The notes under the pieces: generated by a model | The model's input: the letters and a program-made list of their open reading frames with translations, nothing else | Database searches by the model: none | Told to the model about the DNA's origin: nothing | From: Serratia nevei | Lineage (GTDB): Bacteria; Pseudomonadota; Gammaproteobacteria; Enterobacterales; Enterobacteriaceae | NCBI RefSeq assembly: GCF_037948395.1 | Contig: NZ_CP149940.1 | Span: 1,302,001-1,366,000 of the forward strand | Direction of reading: 5' to 3' | Length of the DNA stretch: 64,000 nucleotides | Program-made: the position numbers and the translations under genes | Shown here: positions 1-8,724 of the stretch, one piece after another | Numbering within the stretch: the first letter of the stretch is position 1 | Layout of the letters: each line of letters begins with the position of its first letter

Positions 1-1
1 C

Positions 2-925
2 CTGCTGGCGGTGGCGCCGCTGCTGGGGCTGCTGGCCTTATTGGTGTTGCTTGCCCTGCTGCCATGGGTGGTGATTCGCAGCTGGCGCTACAATGCGATT
101 ATGTCGAGCTATCGCGGCGTGCGTTTTAATTATGTTTGCCGCACCGGGCGCGCTTATTGGGCGCTACTGTTCTGCCCGCTATTACTGATTATCGGGCTTT
201 ATGTCGGCTTAATCATTTTGCTCAGTATTGGCAGCAGCTTTGACAGCATTAACGCCATCGGCCTGATGCTGGTGTTGACGCTGCTGTTGGCCGTGCCGGC
301 ATTCGCCGCCGTCAACGGTATTATTAGCGCGCTGCAGCACGATCTGTACGTTAATAATCTGTTCTTCGGCCGCACGCCGTTTATTGCCGAGCTGAAAAAG
401 TCGGCCTTTATCAAATTTGCCTTGATCGGCCTGCTCATTTTCCTGCCGTTTATGTTGGCGGCGCTGGTGTGTATGGGGTCGTTCATGCTGTCGCTGTACC
501 AAATGGTATTGATGGGCATACTGACGGATGAAACCGCCGACTTGCTGGTGTTGGAGAATATTGGCAGCCTGCTGCTGATGATGGTGGTATTGCTGGTTGG
601 CGCCTTGATTGCCGGCAGCTACCAGATTGTCGCCCAACGCAACTATCTGTATAACCAGGCGACGCTGAACGGCAACGTTAAACTGCGTTCTTCCATGCAG
701 ACACTGCCGTATATGGGGCTGTTGATCACCAATACCCTGATCACGCTGTTCTCGCTCGGCTTTGCTGCGCCGGTGGCGGAAGTGCGTCACGCCCGTTATC
801 TGGCGGAGTGCACGGCGGTTGAAGGCGATCTGGCATTGCTGGACATTGCGGCACATCAGGAAACTGCCAACAGCGCGGTGGCCGAAGAAGCAGTGCAGGC
901 GCTGGATCTGGGCGGCAGCTTCTGA
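2..925 (+). CDS. YjgN family (DUF898) multi-pass membrane protein, 5'-truncated by window edge
   Basis: The reading frame is open from the first base, so the true start lies upstream; about 308 residues are visible. Several long hydrophobic stretches (near residues 5-20, 55-75, 85-105, 135-165, 190-205 and 240-255 of the visible part) indicate an inner-membrane protein. The segment SWRYNAIMSSYRGVRFNY resembles the E. coli YjgN pattern in which a short loop is followed by GVRF before another membrane segment. The M48 peptidase begins 7 bases after its stop, so the two are probably co-transcribed. No biochemical role is established for the family. The family assignment is fairly sure; the function is unknown. 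Confidence 0.75.
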   Translation: MLAVAPLLGLLALLVLLALLPWVVIRSWRYNAIMSSYRGVRFNYVCRTGRAYWALLFCPLLLIIGLYVGLIILLSIGSSFDSINAIGLMLVLTLLLAVPAFAAVNGIISALQHDLYVNNLFFGRTPFIAELKKSAFIKFALIGLLIFLPFMLAALVCMGSFMLSLYQMVLMGILTDETADLLVLENIGSLLLMMVVLLVGALIAGSYQIVAQRNYLYNQATLNGNVKLRSSMQTLPYMGLLITNTLITLFSLGFAAPVAEVRHARYLAECTAVEGDLALLDIAAHQETANSAVAEEAVQALDLGGSF

Positions 926-932
926 GGCGCCA

Positions 933-1976
933 ATGATCCTCGAGGGTGCCTATCAGTTGCCGGGGCGGGCCGCACGTGAGGCGGCTCGCCTGCTGGTGAA
1001 CGAAAGCGGCGAGGGCGTGATGCTGCAACGGCAGGATGAGCAACGTTACATCCCCTTGGCGGACATCACCGTCTCTGCGGCGCTGGGCAATATTCCGCTG
1101 ACGCTGACCTTTAAGGACGGCGCGCGCTTTGTGCCGGACGACGACGCGGCGTTTCGCCGCTGGTTCTATCAGCGCCGTTCGCCGGGCTGGGTGCATCGCC
1201 TGGAACGCCACAAACGCGGCGTCGCTCTGGCGCTGCTGATGACGCTGCTGGCGGTCGTGGCCTACGTTTACGTCGTGCTGCCGTGGGCGAGCAGCGAGAT
1301 CGCCATGCGCATCCCCACCTCGGTGGAACAGACGCTGGGCGAACACACGCAGACGTTTTTAAGCCAGAGCGGCTTCAAGCCTTCTGCACTCCCGGCCGAG
1401 CGGCAGCGGGCGTTGCAGCAGCTGTTCCGGCAGGTGATGCCGGCCGAAATGCGTGAGGCGCGTACGCCGCTGTCGTTGAAGCTGATGGCGGTGCCCGGTG
1501 CGCCGAACGCCTTTATGTTGCCGGACGGCACGCTGGTGCTCAGCGATAGTCTGGTCGCCCTGGCGAAAAACGACGATGGGCTGGCGGCAGTCATGTTGCA
1601 TGAGATGGGGCACCACGCTCATCGCCACCCAATGCGCATGCTGGTGCGTTCGTCGCTGGTGGCGTTGACGCTGATGTGGATGACCGGTGACGTCAGCGGC
1701 ATCGGCGATACGCTGCTGCAGTCTGCGTCCTTCGTGAATGAGATGCAGTTTTCCCGCGGGATGGAGCGCGAGGCGGATGCGTTCGCGATAGCGCAAATGC
1801 AGCGACAGGGGCGTTCGCTGGCGCAAATGGCAGCGATCTATCGCGCGTTGGCGCAGGCGCCTGAACGAGAACAGGCCGATGACTGGGCGCTGCCGGCCTG
1901 GCTCAGCACCCACCCGGCGATGCAGGAACGGCTGGACGCGGTGAACGAGGCGATGGCGCAGCAGCCGCCACAGTAA
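933..1976 (+). CDS. M48 family metalloprotease, membrane-anchored
   Basis: A 347-residue protein. The ATG at 933 is preferred over the longer open frame because it follows the upstream stop (923-925) directly and begins the recognisable domain. Residues 1-90 form a small N-terminal domain (EGAYQLPG...), a membrane segment follows at about 95-115, and the zinc-protease domain holds HEMGH at 223-227 with a third-ligand glutamate in EREADAFA (about E280). This layout fits M48C-type peptidases with the catalytic domain probably in the periplasm. Coupling to a YjgN-type membrane protein suggests they act together, perhaps in envelope quality control; that is inference. A strong bidirectional terminator follows. 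Confidence 0.85.
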   Translation: MILEGAYQLPGRAAREAARLLVNESGEGVMLQRQDEQRYIPLADITVSAALGNIPLTLTFKDGARFVPDDDAAFRRWFYQRRSPGWVHRLERHKRGVALALLMTLLAVVAYVYVVLPWASSEIAMRIPTSVEQTLGEHTQTFLSQSGFKPSALPAERQRALQQLFRQVMPAEMREARTPLSLKLMAVPGAPNAFMLPDGTLVLSDSLVALAKNDDGLAAVMLHEMGHHAHRHPMRMLVRSSLVALTLMWMTGDVSGIGDTLLQSASFVNEMQFSRGMEREADAFAIAQMQRQGRSLAQMAAIYRALAQAPEREQADDWALPAWLSTHPAMQERLDAVNEAMAQQPPQ

Positions 1977-1983
1977 TCAGTAA

Positions 1984-2018
1984 TAAAAAAGCCCCCGGTT
2001 TTCACCGGGGGCTTTTTC
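1984..2018. terminator. Bidirectional intrinsic terminator between the M48 peptidase and gpmA
   Basis: An A-run, an AAGCCCCCGGT / ACCGGGGGCTT stem with a short loop and a T-run give a Rho-independent terminator that works on both strands. It serves the two convergent genes. Confidence 0.9.
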
Positions 2019-2032
2019 GTTAACGGGCGAAA

Positions 2033-2785
2033 TTACTTCGCTTTACCCTGGTTTGCCACGGCGGCCGCTTTTGCAGCGATCTCGTCGGCGTTACCCAGGT
2101 AGTAACGTTTGGTTGGCTTGAAGTTCTCGTCGAACTCATACACCAACGGCACGCCGGTTGGGATGTTCAGCTCGAGGATTTCGTCTTCGCTCAGGTTATC
2201 CAGGTATTTCACCAGCGCGCGCAGCGAGTTGCCGTGCGCCGCAACGATCACGCGCTCGCCGCTCTTGATGCGTGGCAGGATCTCTTCGTCCCAGTAAGGA
2301 ATCACGCGATCGATGGTCAGCGCCAGGCTTTCGGTCAGCGGCAGCTCTTGCTCGGTCAGCGAGGCGTAGCGCGGATCGTGGCCAGGGTAGCGTTCGTCTT
2401 CTTTGGTCAGCTCAGGTGGGGTCACCGCGAAGCCGCGACGCCATTGTTTCACCTGCTCGTCGCCGTATTTTTCAGCGGTTTCCGCTTTGTTCAGACCCTG
2501 CAGCGCGCCGTAATGACGTTCGTTCAGCTTCCAGGATTTTTCGGTCGGCAACCAGGCCTGATCCAGCTCGTCGAGGATGTTCCACAGGGTGTGGATCGCG
2601 CGCTTCAGTACGGAGGTGTAAGCGAAGTCGAAAGTGAACCCTTCTTCTTTCAACAGCTTGCCTGCTGCTTTCGCTTCGGTACGGCCCTTGTCGGACAGAT
2701 CGACATCATACCAACCGGTGAAGCGGTTTTCTTGGTTCCACTGGCTTTCGCCGTGACGCACCAGAACCAGCTTAGTTACAGCCAT
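2033..2785 (-). CDS. gpmA: 2,3-bisphosphoglycerate-dependent phosphoglycerate mutase
   Basis: At 250 residues it has the same length as E. coli GpmA. It interconverts 3- and 2-phosphoglycerate in glycolysis and gluconeogenesis in the cytosol. The histidine phosphatase signature [10 protein letters not shown] places the phosphorylated histidine at H11; ERHYG and [10 protein letters not shown] carry the acid/base glutamate and the second active-site histidine. An AAGGAG ribosome site precedes the ATG. A Fur-like palindrome lies about 30-50 bases upstream, matching iron-linked control known for E. coli gpmA. As in E. coli, it neighbours the gal operon, here with psiF between them. Confidence 0.98.
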   Translation of the reverse strand: MAVTKLVLVRHGESQWNQENRFTGWYDVDLSDKGRTEAKAAGKLLKEEGFTFDFAYTSVLKRAIHTLWNILDELDQAWLPTEKSWKLNERHYGALQGLNKAETAEKYGDEQVKQWRRGFAVTPPELTKEDERYPGHDPRYASLTEQELPLTESLALTIDRVIPYWDEEILPRIKSGERVIVAAHGNSLRALVKYLDNLSEDEILELNIPTGVPLVYEFDENFKPTKRYYLGNADEIAAKAAAVANQGKAK

Positions 2786-2814
2786 AGCTTAACTCCTTAA
2801 TAATCTGACATTTC

Positions 2815-2835
2815 AATGATAACGAAAATCATTAT
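2815..2835. promoter_or_regulatory. Putative Fur box upstream of gpmA
   Basis: AATGATAACGAAAATCATTA is an imperfect palindrome (AATGAT ... ATCATT) close to the Fur consensus GATAATGATAATCATTATC. It lies 30-50 bases upstream of the gpmA start, a position compatible with promoter repression. E. coli gpmA is a known Fur-regulated gene, which supports the call. Confidence 0.65.
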
Positions 2836-3000
2836 ATTGCCGCGGGCCGGGGCTCGGCAATCGATAGTGTCTAACCATAGCCAATTTCTTGCCGCAAAGT
2901 AAGGGCTGGCGAAAGGAAAAAGCTGAATCGTTCAGGCTGGCGCTGCGAGGGGGAAACGGCGCGCCGAAATCGCTTCGCGCGCGCCGTGGCGTGGGGCAAA

Positions 3001-3348
3001 TCAGGCCGATTTTTTCAGGCAGCTGCTCATGAAGGTTTTACGCGCGTCGCCCTTCAGATTCTTGGTCTTGGCGTCGGCGTTGCAGGTTTTCATTTTCTGC
3101 TGCTGCGGCGTCAGGGTTTTGCCCGTCGCGGCGGCGCCTTCAGATTTCAGGCAGGTGCTCATAAAGGTGGAGCGATCCGCGCCTTTCAGCGACTTGGTGG
3201 ATGCCTGTTGGTTGCAATCGGTCATGCGTTTCTGTTGGGCCGCCTGCGCCGGCGAAGGCGTTTTTGTCGCCGTCGTCGCGTCGGCCGCCATCAGATTGGT
3301 GCTCAGCATTAAGCCCGCCAGCAATGGAAGTGCAGTAATCAGACGCAT
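3001..3348 (-). CDS. psiF: PsiF family protein, secreted
   Basis: A 115-residue protein from the ATG at 3348, which has a GAAGGAA ribosome site; the longer open frame upstream is not needed. Residues 1-21 are a signal peptide (MRLITALPLLAGLMLSTNLMA), so the product is exported. Two tandem PsiF repeats follow, each with paired cysteines and the pattern C-N-x-(Q/A)-A-x-(S/T)-K-x-LKG-x-x-R-x-TFM-S-x-CLK. E. coli PsiF is a phosphate-starvation-inducible protein of unknown activity. I could not find a convincing Pho box upstream here. The protein lies between gpmA and galM, unlike in E. coli. Confidence 0.85.
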   Translation of the reverse strand: MRLITALPLLAGLMLSTNLMAADATTATKTPSPAQAAQQKRMTDCNQQASTKSLKGADRSTFMSTCLKSEGAAATGKTLTPQQQKMKTCNADAKTKNLKGDARKTFMSSCLKKSA

Positions 3349-3545
3349 AGGTGTTCCTTCAGCTATTGATTGGCCGCCATCGGCCGAAAATTGTGACGTT
3401 GCACAAGGCGTTGTGCTTATCACGGTAGCCTGAGTGTAGTGCGCGCTTTGGAATAAGGAAAGGTGGGCGCCGGCGGGGGAATAGCGCTAAAAGGTAAGCA
3501 TTTATAACAAATCGCCCCCGGCCGCGCGGCGAGGGGCGTGGCGGG

Positions 3546-4589
3546 TCAGATAGGATAAAACTGATAATGCGTGGCGCTGCGGTAGCGGCTCCCCGGCTGC
3601 AGCCAACAGTCCGGCTGTGGCCATTCGGGATGGTGCGGGCTGTCCGGCAAAAACTCGCTTTCCAGCGCCACGCCGGCGTGGTTGGCATAGCTGCCGCCGT
3701 CGCGCGCCGGCGTGCCGGCCAGATAATTGCCGCTGTAGAGTTGCAGTGCGGGCGCGTCGGTGAACACGCTCATCTGCACTTGCCCGTCGGCGGACCATAA
3801 ATGGGCCGCCGGGCACTCCAGCGCGCCGCAGGTGCGGTGCAGCAGAAAAGCATGATCGTAGCCTTTTACCCGCTGCTGGTCGCGGTCGCGCAGAAAATCC
3901 TGCAGCAGCGTTTTCGGCTGGCGGAAATCCATGCCGCTGCCGTCCACCGGCGTCAGCCCGGCACAGGGAATGCCCTCGGCGTCGACGGGCAGATAGCGAT
4001 CGGCGAACAGCTGCAGCCGCTGGGCGCGGGCGTCGGTGCCGGCACCGTCCAGATTGAAATAGGCGTGGTTGGTCAGGTTGACCGGGCAGGGGCGATCGAC
4101 CTGCGCCAGATAGCTGATTTCCACGCGATTGTCGGCGGTCAGGCGGTAGCAGACCTGCACGTCGAGATTGCCCGGGAAACCCTGATCGCCCTCCGCCGAG
4201 TGCAGCGCATAGCAGACCTGCTGCGCATCGTGCTGTACCCGGCGCCAGCGGCGGGCATGGAAGCCGTCGGGGCCGCCGTGCAGCTGGTGGGCGCCCTGAT
4301 TGGCGGCCAGCGCATGGGGTTTCCCGTCGATGGGCAGACTGGCGTTGGCGATGCGGTTGGCGTAACGGCCGACGGTGGCGCCCAGATAGGCGCCCTGACG
4401 TTGGTAGTCCGCCGGGCTGCGGCAGCCGAGAAGCAGCTCGCGGCTTTCACCGGATTTGAGCGGCAAGACGGCGGACAGCCAGGTGGCGCCCCAGTCCATC
4501 AGCGTGACCGTCATGCCGCCGGCGTTTTGCAGCTGCGTCAGCTGATAAGGTTGCCCATCGGGGGCGAGTGCCGCCGTTGCCGTCAGCAT
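3546..4589 (-). CDS. galM: Galactose mutarotase (aldose 1-epimerase)
   Basis: A 347-residue enzyme that interconverts beta- and alpha-D-galactose so that GalK receives the alpha anomer. The mutarotase fold is recognisable throughout: LMDWGATW near the start, [26 protein letters not shown] with a conserved histidine, and [12 protein letters not shown] with the catalytic histidine region; [12 protein letters not shown] near the C terminus carries the conserved glutamate. Its start overlaps the galK stop by 7 bases, so translation is probably coupled. It is the last gene of the leftward galTKM operon. Confidence 0.96.
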   Translation of the reverse strand: MLTATAALAPDGQPYQLTQLQNAGGMTVTLMDWGATWLSAVLPLKSGESRELLLGCRSPADYQRQGAYLGATVGRYANRIANASLPIDGKPHALAANQGAHQLHGGPDGFHARRWRRVQHDAQQVCYALHSAEGDQGFPGNLDVQVCYRLTADNRVEISYLAQVDRPCPVNLTNHAYFNLDGAGTDARAQRLQLFADRYLPVDAEGIPCAGLTPVDGSGMDFRQPKTLLQDFLRDRDQQRVKGYDHAFLLHRTCGALECPAAHLWSADGQVQMSVFTDAPALQLYSGNYLAGTPARDGGSYANHAGVALESEFLPDSPHHPEWPQPDCWLQPGSRYRSATHYQFYPI

Positions 4590-5734
4590 AGGCCGGCGCC
4601 TTGCGAAGCCTGGCAGACATAGAAGGTTTCCCGCAATCCGCCGGTTTGCCGCGGATACTCGTGCGCCACGGCGGCACGCACCGTCTCCACGAGATCCTGC
4701 GGTATCAGCGCGACGATGCAGCCACCAAAGCCGCCGCCGGTCATGCGCACGCCGCCGCGTGGGCCGATCGTCGCTTTGACGATCTCGACCAGCTTATCGA
4801 TCGGCGGCACGGTGATTTCAAAGTCGTCGCGCATCGAGGCGTGCGACTCCGCCATCAGCCGGCCCATGCGCTGCAGATCGCCGGCCGCCAGCGCCTCGGC
4901 CGCTGCCAGCGTGCGGGCGTTCTCGCTGATCACATGGCGCGCGCGTTTGGCTACTAACGGATCGAGCTGGTGTTGACGCGCCTCAAACTGTTCGGGGCTG
5001 ACGTCGCGCAGCGCCTTGACGCCGAAGAACCGCGCCGCTTCCTCGCACTGTTTGCGGCGGGTGTTGTATTCGCTGTCCACCAGTCCGCGTTGCACATTGG
5101 AGTTGACGATCACCACCGCGACGTTGTCCGGCATCGGTACCGCACGGGTTTCCAGCGAGCGGCAGTCGATCAGCAGAGCGCTGTCGCGCCGGCCGAGCGC
5201 GGAGATCAGCTGGTCCATGATACCGCAGTTGCAGCCGACGAATTGGTTCTCCGCCTCCTGGCCGTTCAGCGCCAGCGCTACGCCGTCCAGCGGCAGCTGA
5301 TAGAGCGCCTGCAGCGCCTGGCCCACCGCCACTTCCAGTGCGGCGGAGGAGCTGAGCCCCGCCCCTTGCGGCACATTCCCGGCGATCACCAGATCCGCAC
5401 CGCCGAAGTCGGCGCTGCGACGCTGAAGGTGCTTCACCACGCCGCGCACATAGTCGGACCAGCGCTGATCGGGGTGGCTGACGATCGGATCGTCGAGCGA
5501 GAATTGATCCTGCTGATTCTGATAATCGGCGGCGAGGACGCGGATCTGGCGGTCGTCGCGCTTGGCGCAGGCGATGACGGTTTGATAATCGATGGCGCAG
5601 GGCAGTACGAAGCCGTCGTTGTAATCGGTATGCTCGCCGATCAGGTTCACCCGCCCCGGCGCCTGGATGGTCAACGCCGGCGCGTAGCCGAAGTGTTCGG
5701 TAAACAGGGAATGGGTAAGCGGTTTCAGGCTCAT
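4583..5734 (-). CDS. galK: Galactokinase
   Basis: A 383-residue GHMP kinase that phosphorylates alpha-D-galactose at C1 with ATP, the first committed step of the Leloir pathway. The galactokinase signature [15 protein letters not shown] lies at residues 27-41, the GHMP phosphate-binding motif is in [15 protein letters not shown], and the C-terminal motif MTGGGFGGC is intact. The start overlaps the galT stop by 4 bases (ATGA arrangement). Length and motifs match E. coli GalK. Confidence 0.98.
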   Translation of the reverse strand: MSLKPLTHSLFTEHFGYAPALTIQAPGRVNLIGEHTDYNDGFVLPCAIDYQTVIACAKRDDRQIRVLAADYQNQQDQFSLDDPIVSHPDQRWSDYVRGVVKHLQRRSADFGGADLVIAGNVPQGAGLSSSAALEVAVGQALQALYQLPLDGVALALNGQEAENQFVGCNCGIMDQLISALGRRDSALLIDCRSLETRAVPMPDNVAVVIVNSNVQRGLVDSEYNTRRKQCEEAARFFGVKALRDVSPEQFEARQHQLDPLVAKRARHVISENARTLAAAEALAAGDLQRMGRLMAESHASMRDDFEITVPPIDKLVEIVKATIGPRGGVRMTGGGFGGCIVALIPQDLVETVRAAVAHEYPRQTGGLRETFYVCQASQGAGLC

Positions 5735-6783
5735 GCTTGGGCTCCGGCTTCACGGTAATGAATATCGCTGACGGCGCGCAGACGCGCTGCGGCCTGTTCG
5801 GCGGTCAGGTCGCGCTGGGTTTCCGCCAGCATCTCGTAACCGACCATAAATTTGCGCACGCTGGCTGAACGCAGCAGCGGCGGGTAGAAATGGGCGTGCA
5901 GCTGCCAGTGTCGGTTGTCGGCACCGTTGAACGGCGCACCGTGCCATCCCATCGAATAGGGGAAGGAGCACTGGAACAGGTTGTCGTAGCGGCTGGTCAG
6001 CTTCTTCAGCGCCAGCGCCAGATCTTGGCTTTGCGCCGCGCCGAGATCGGTAATGCGCTGCACCGCCGCTTTCGGCAGCAGCAGCGTTTCAAACGGCCAG
6101 GCGGCCCAGTAGGGCACCACCGCCAGCCAGTGTTCGGTGTTCACCACGATGCGTTCGCCGGTGGCCAGCTCGCGCTGCGCGTAGTCCAGCAGCAGCGGGG
6201 AGGCATGTTCCTGAAAATACTCGTGCTGCAGGCGATCTTCGCGCTCGGCCTCGTTCGGCAGAAAACTGTTGGCCCAGACCTGCCCGTGCGGGTGCGGGTT
6301 GGAGCAGCCCATCGCCGCGCCTTTGTTTTCGAACAGCTGTACCCAGGGGTACTGCCTGCCCAGCTCATCGGTTTGCGCCTGCCAGGCGGCGACCACCTGC
6401 TCCAGCGCCGGCAGCGTCAATTCGGGCAGGGTCTTGCTGTGATCGGGAGAGAAGCAGATCACCCGGCTGACGCCGCGCGCGCTCTGGCTGCGCATCAAAG
6501 GATCCTGGCTGTCGGGCGCCGGCGGCGTATCGCTCATCAGCGCGGCGAAATCGTTGGTGAAGACGTAGGTGCCGCGATAATCCGGATTGCGATCGCCGGT
6601 GACGCGCGCGTTGCCCGGGCACAGGAAACAGTCGGGATCGTGCGCCGGCAGCGTTTCCGTGGGGACGGCCTCTTGTTGGCCCTGCCAGGGGCGCTTGGCG
6701 CGGTGCGGTGAGACCAGCACCCATTGGCCGCTCAGCGGGTTATAGCGGCGGTGTGGATGATCGATAGGGTTAAATGCCGTCAT
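5731..6783 (-). CDS. galT: Galactose-1-phosphate uridylyltransferase
   Basis: A 350-residue enzyme that transfers UMP from UDP-glucose to galactose-1-phosphate. The ATG at 6783 has a GAAAGGAA ribosome site and begins [17 protein letters not shown] as in E. coli; the longer open frame is spurious. Active-site HPH has its nucleophile at H166, as in E. coli, and the zinc-binding pair C52/C55 sits in DCFLCPGN. It is the first gene of this operon: no galE precedes it, so UDP-galactose 4-epimerase must be encoded elsewhere. The control region upstream carries two GalR-type operators. Confidence 0.98.
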   Translation of the reverse strand: MTAFNPIDHPHRRYNPLSGQWVLVSPHRAKRPWQGQQEAVPTETLPAHDPDCFLCPGNARVTGDRNPDYRGTYVFTNDFAALMSDTPPAPDSQDPLMRSQSARGVSRVICFSPDHSKTLPELTLPALEQVVAAWQAQTDELGRQYPWVQLFENKGAAMGCSNPHPHGQVWANSFLPNEAEREDRLQHEYFQEHASPLLLDYAQRELATGERIVVNTEHWLAVVPYWAAWPFETLLLPKAAVQRITDLGAAQSQDLALALKKLTSRYDNLFQCSFPYSMGWHGAPFNGADNRHWQLHAHFYPPLLRSASVRKFMVGYEMLAETQRDLTAEQAAARLRAVSDIHYREAGAQA

Positions 6784-6809
6784 ACGGTTCCTTTCTTGGC
6801 GTCGACGAG

Positions 6810-6825
6810 GTGTAATCGCTTTCAG
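6810..6825. promoter_or_regulatory. GalR/GalS internal operator (OI-like)
   Basis: GTGTAATCGCTTTCAG fits the GalR half-site pattern GTGnAAnCGnTTnCAC with one mismatch at the last base. It sits 27-42 bases upstream of the galT start, corresponding to the internal operator of the E. coli gal operon, and is centred 111 bases from the external operator. Confidence 0.8.
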
Positions 6826-6839
6826 CCGCCGTCTTGATA

Positions 6840-6920
6840 CGCCCGTTGCTGAAAAGGGAGAGTACATTGCGCAAAAAGATAGCATGCTCGCGGCGATAAA
6901 AAGGTGATCTAACGCGAAAA
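6840..6920 (-). promoter_or_regulatory. gal operon promoter region
   Basis: Between the two operators, the minus strand reads a GATCACC half-site and then CATGCTATCTT. This lines up with the E. coli gal segment that contains the CRP site and the -10 TATGCTA of the P2 promoter. The CRP site is weak here: only one half (ATCAC) is clear. No good -35 is visible, as expected for an activator-dependent or extended -10 promoter. The exact start point is inferred. Confidence 0.55.
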
Positions 6921-6936
6921 ATGGAATCGTTTACAC
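6921..6936. promoter_or_regulatory. GalR/GalS external operator (OE-like)
   Basis: On the minus strand this reads GTGTAAACGATTCCAT, one base different from the E. coli external operator GTGTAAACGATTCCAC as I remember it. It lies upstream of the promoter and, with the OI-like site, preserves the geometry used for GalR-HU repression looping. Confidence 0.88.
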
Positions 6937-7067
6937 TTCATTGAAAAGCGCCGGATGCGCGGAGATGAGCCGGTGGCTACGTGCTTGAGGGGATTGCGGT
7001 GAGCTGCCGGTGATAGCGTTTTCACCTGGTCAACCGGCAGAGAGAGGCTCTCTGCCGGCGTCAGCCG

Positions 7068-7889
7068 TCAGGGGTGCTGATACAGCGGGTAGGTGAAGAA
7101 CAGCAGATGGGTCAGGTTAAGCCCGAAATGGAACAGAATCGGCACCCACAGGCGGCCGCTCCACATCCATGCCAGGCCGTAGATCACGCCGGCCAGCGTC
7201 GCGAAGATCACCATCAGCATGCCGCCGGCCAAATGCGCGGCGCCGAACATCAGGGCGGCGACGATCAGCGCCGGCCAGGCCCCCAGCCATTGGCTGAGGC
7301 GCTGTTGCAGGTAGCCGCGAAACAGCGCTTCTTCGGCCATGCAGACGAAGAACAGGTTCGCCATCACGAACGGCAGGATCCAGGCGGGCGCATGCAGTTC
7401 GATTTTTAAACCGCCCAGCGCCACGGCCAGCAGCAACAGCGCCGGTACGCTGATGATCAATGCAATCCAGGAACTCGAGGCGACGCTTTTTTCCGCTTTA
7501 TCGGTTCTGAACAGCGTGGGCAAGCAGGCGAACAGCAGGAAGGGCACCATCGCCTTGTCGAAGTTGTAATACATGGTGAACGGCGCGCTGAGCGGGCCGG
7601 CTTTGTCGCCGTCGATCATCAGCTGGTTGTGGATGCCCGGCACCAGATGCAAGAACAGCGCGATGCAGCCGGCGACCACCAAGCCTTCGAACGCGATCGC
7701 CAGATTACGCTGCTCGCGAAAATGGTGACGCAGCCCCGCCAACGCTACGATCGCCAGCAGATAACTCAGGCTGAGCGGCGTCAGTACCCCATGATAAAGC
7801 CCCATGCCCGCCGAGGCGGCCAGGATCACCCAGGCTATCAGCCGATTAAACGGCAAGAAAAATAACGAAGCAGCCAGTACGCCCCACAT
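7068..7889 (-). CDS. CPBP family intramembrane glutamic endopeptidase
   Basis: A 273-residue multi-pass membrane protein from the ATG at 7889, chosen because AAAGGGA lies 7 bases upstream; a longer frame to 7985 (305 residues) is possible. The three CPBP/CAAX-protease motifs are intact: EEALFRG (glutamates at about 186-187), FGAAH (about residue 219) and HFGLN near the C terminus. The family cleaves within membranes; bacterial members act in peptide maturation, bacteriocin immunity or signalling. Neither neighbour suggests a substrate, so the role is unknown. Confidence 0.85.
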   Translation of the reverse strand: MWGVLAASLFFLPFNRLIAWVILAASAGMGLYHGVLTPLSLSYLLAIVALAGLRHHFREQRNLAIAFEGLVVAGCIALFLHLVPGIHNQLMIDGDKAGPLSAPFTMYYNFDKAMVPFLLFACLPTLFRTDKAEKSVASSSWIALIISVPALLLLAVALGGLKIELHAPAWILPFVMANLFFVCMAEEALFRGYLQQRLSQWLGAWPALIVAALMFGAAHLAGGMLMVIFATLAGVIYGLAWMWSGRLWVPILFHFGLNLTHLLFFTYPLYQHP

Positions 7890-8056
7890 AATATGTCCCT
7901 TTAAAATATGTACACGGCGCTCAGCGCCTTTGCGGCGTGCGATGATGGCGAAATTGAGCGCTAAAGCGGATAGTAGCACACCCAAATGACGCTAAAGGTC
8001 GGGGCAGTGACGGATTTGTGCATGATGCCGGCCCATACGACCGGCGACAACGCGGG

Positions 8057-8629
8057 TCAGCCTTTCATCCAGGCCTGCGAGCGGGTGATTTCGGCCAGGT
8101 TTTGCAGGGTGTCCAGGCTCTGCTGGTGGATCTCCTGCGTGGGGGCCGCGCACAGGTCGTGCAGCACGGTCACCTGAAAGCCGGCGTCGTGCGCCTGACG
8201 CGCGGTGCTCTCGATGGCGAGCGGCGTGCTGACGCCCGCCAGCAGCAGATGATGGCACCGATGCTGCCGTAGCCAGGCTAACAAATTGTTACCGGAGAAG
8301 GCGCTTACCGCCGTTTTTTCAAACAGCAGATCGGTCTCTTCCTGATGCAGTTCGGGCATCCAGCGGCAGCCCGGGCTGTTAAGCCGCAGCGCGCCTATCT
8401 GTTTCAAATGGTTGAACAGCGGCGAGTGGGGGGGAATATCATGATAATCGTCGGCGAATCCCACCCGCACCCAAATCACCGGGATTTTTCGCACCCGGGC
8501 GTAGGCCGCGGCGGCATTGACGTTGGCGAGCAGGTGGGTCGCCACCACCTGTTCGCGGCAGTGGTTGGCGCGCCCTTTGGGCCCGATCAGATCCTCGATC
8601 AGGTCGATAATAATCAACGCAGCGGACAT
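8057..8629 (-). CDS. Isochorismatase-fold hydrolase lacking the usual catalytic cysteine
   Basis: A 190-residue protein with the isochorismatase-like alpha/beta fold. The acidic residue (D9 in LIIIDLIEDL) and lysine (K105 in FEKTAVSAF) of the family's triad are present. The nucleophile motif, usually GVxTxxCVxxT, reads GVSTPLAIEST, so alanine (A138) replaces cysteine. Most relatives (nicotinamidases, carbamoylases, other amidases) need that cysteine, whereas true isochorismatases such as EntB and PhzD work without one. It could be an isochorismatase-like hydrolase or a pseudoenzyme. The gene stands alone between the CPBP protease and modF. Confidence 0.8.
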   Translation of the reverse strand: MSAALIIIDLIEDLIGPKGRANHCREQVVATHLLANVNAAAAYARVRKIPVIWVRVGFADDYHDIPPHSPLFNHLKQIGALRLNSPGCRWMPELHQEETDLLFEKTAVSAFSGNNLLAWLRQHRCHHLLLAGVSTPLAIESTARQAHDAGFQVTVLHDLCAAPTQEIHQQSLDTLQNLAEITRSQAWMKG

Positions 8630-8724
8630 GGCGTCTCCAGAAAATGGCCTTCTTTCTTTCTATGATAAAAGGCCAAATGTGATGTGCTGCGGTGAAGTGT
8701 TGCCGGATATGTTTACGCCGCGCT

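Noticed and set aside
3349..3545. Pho box upstream of psiF
   Set aside because: No pair of CTGTCA-like repeats spaced by about five bases could be found on the minus strand.
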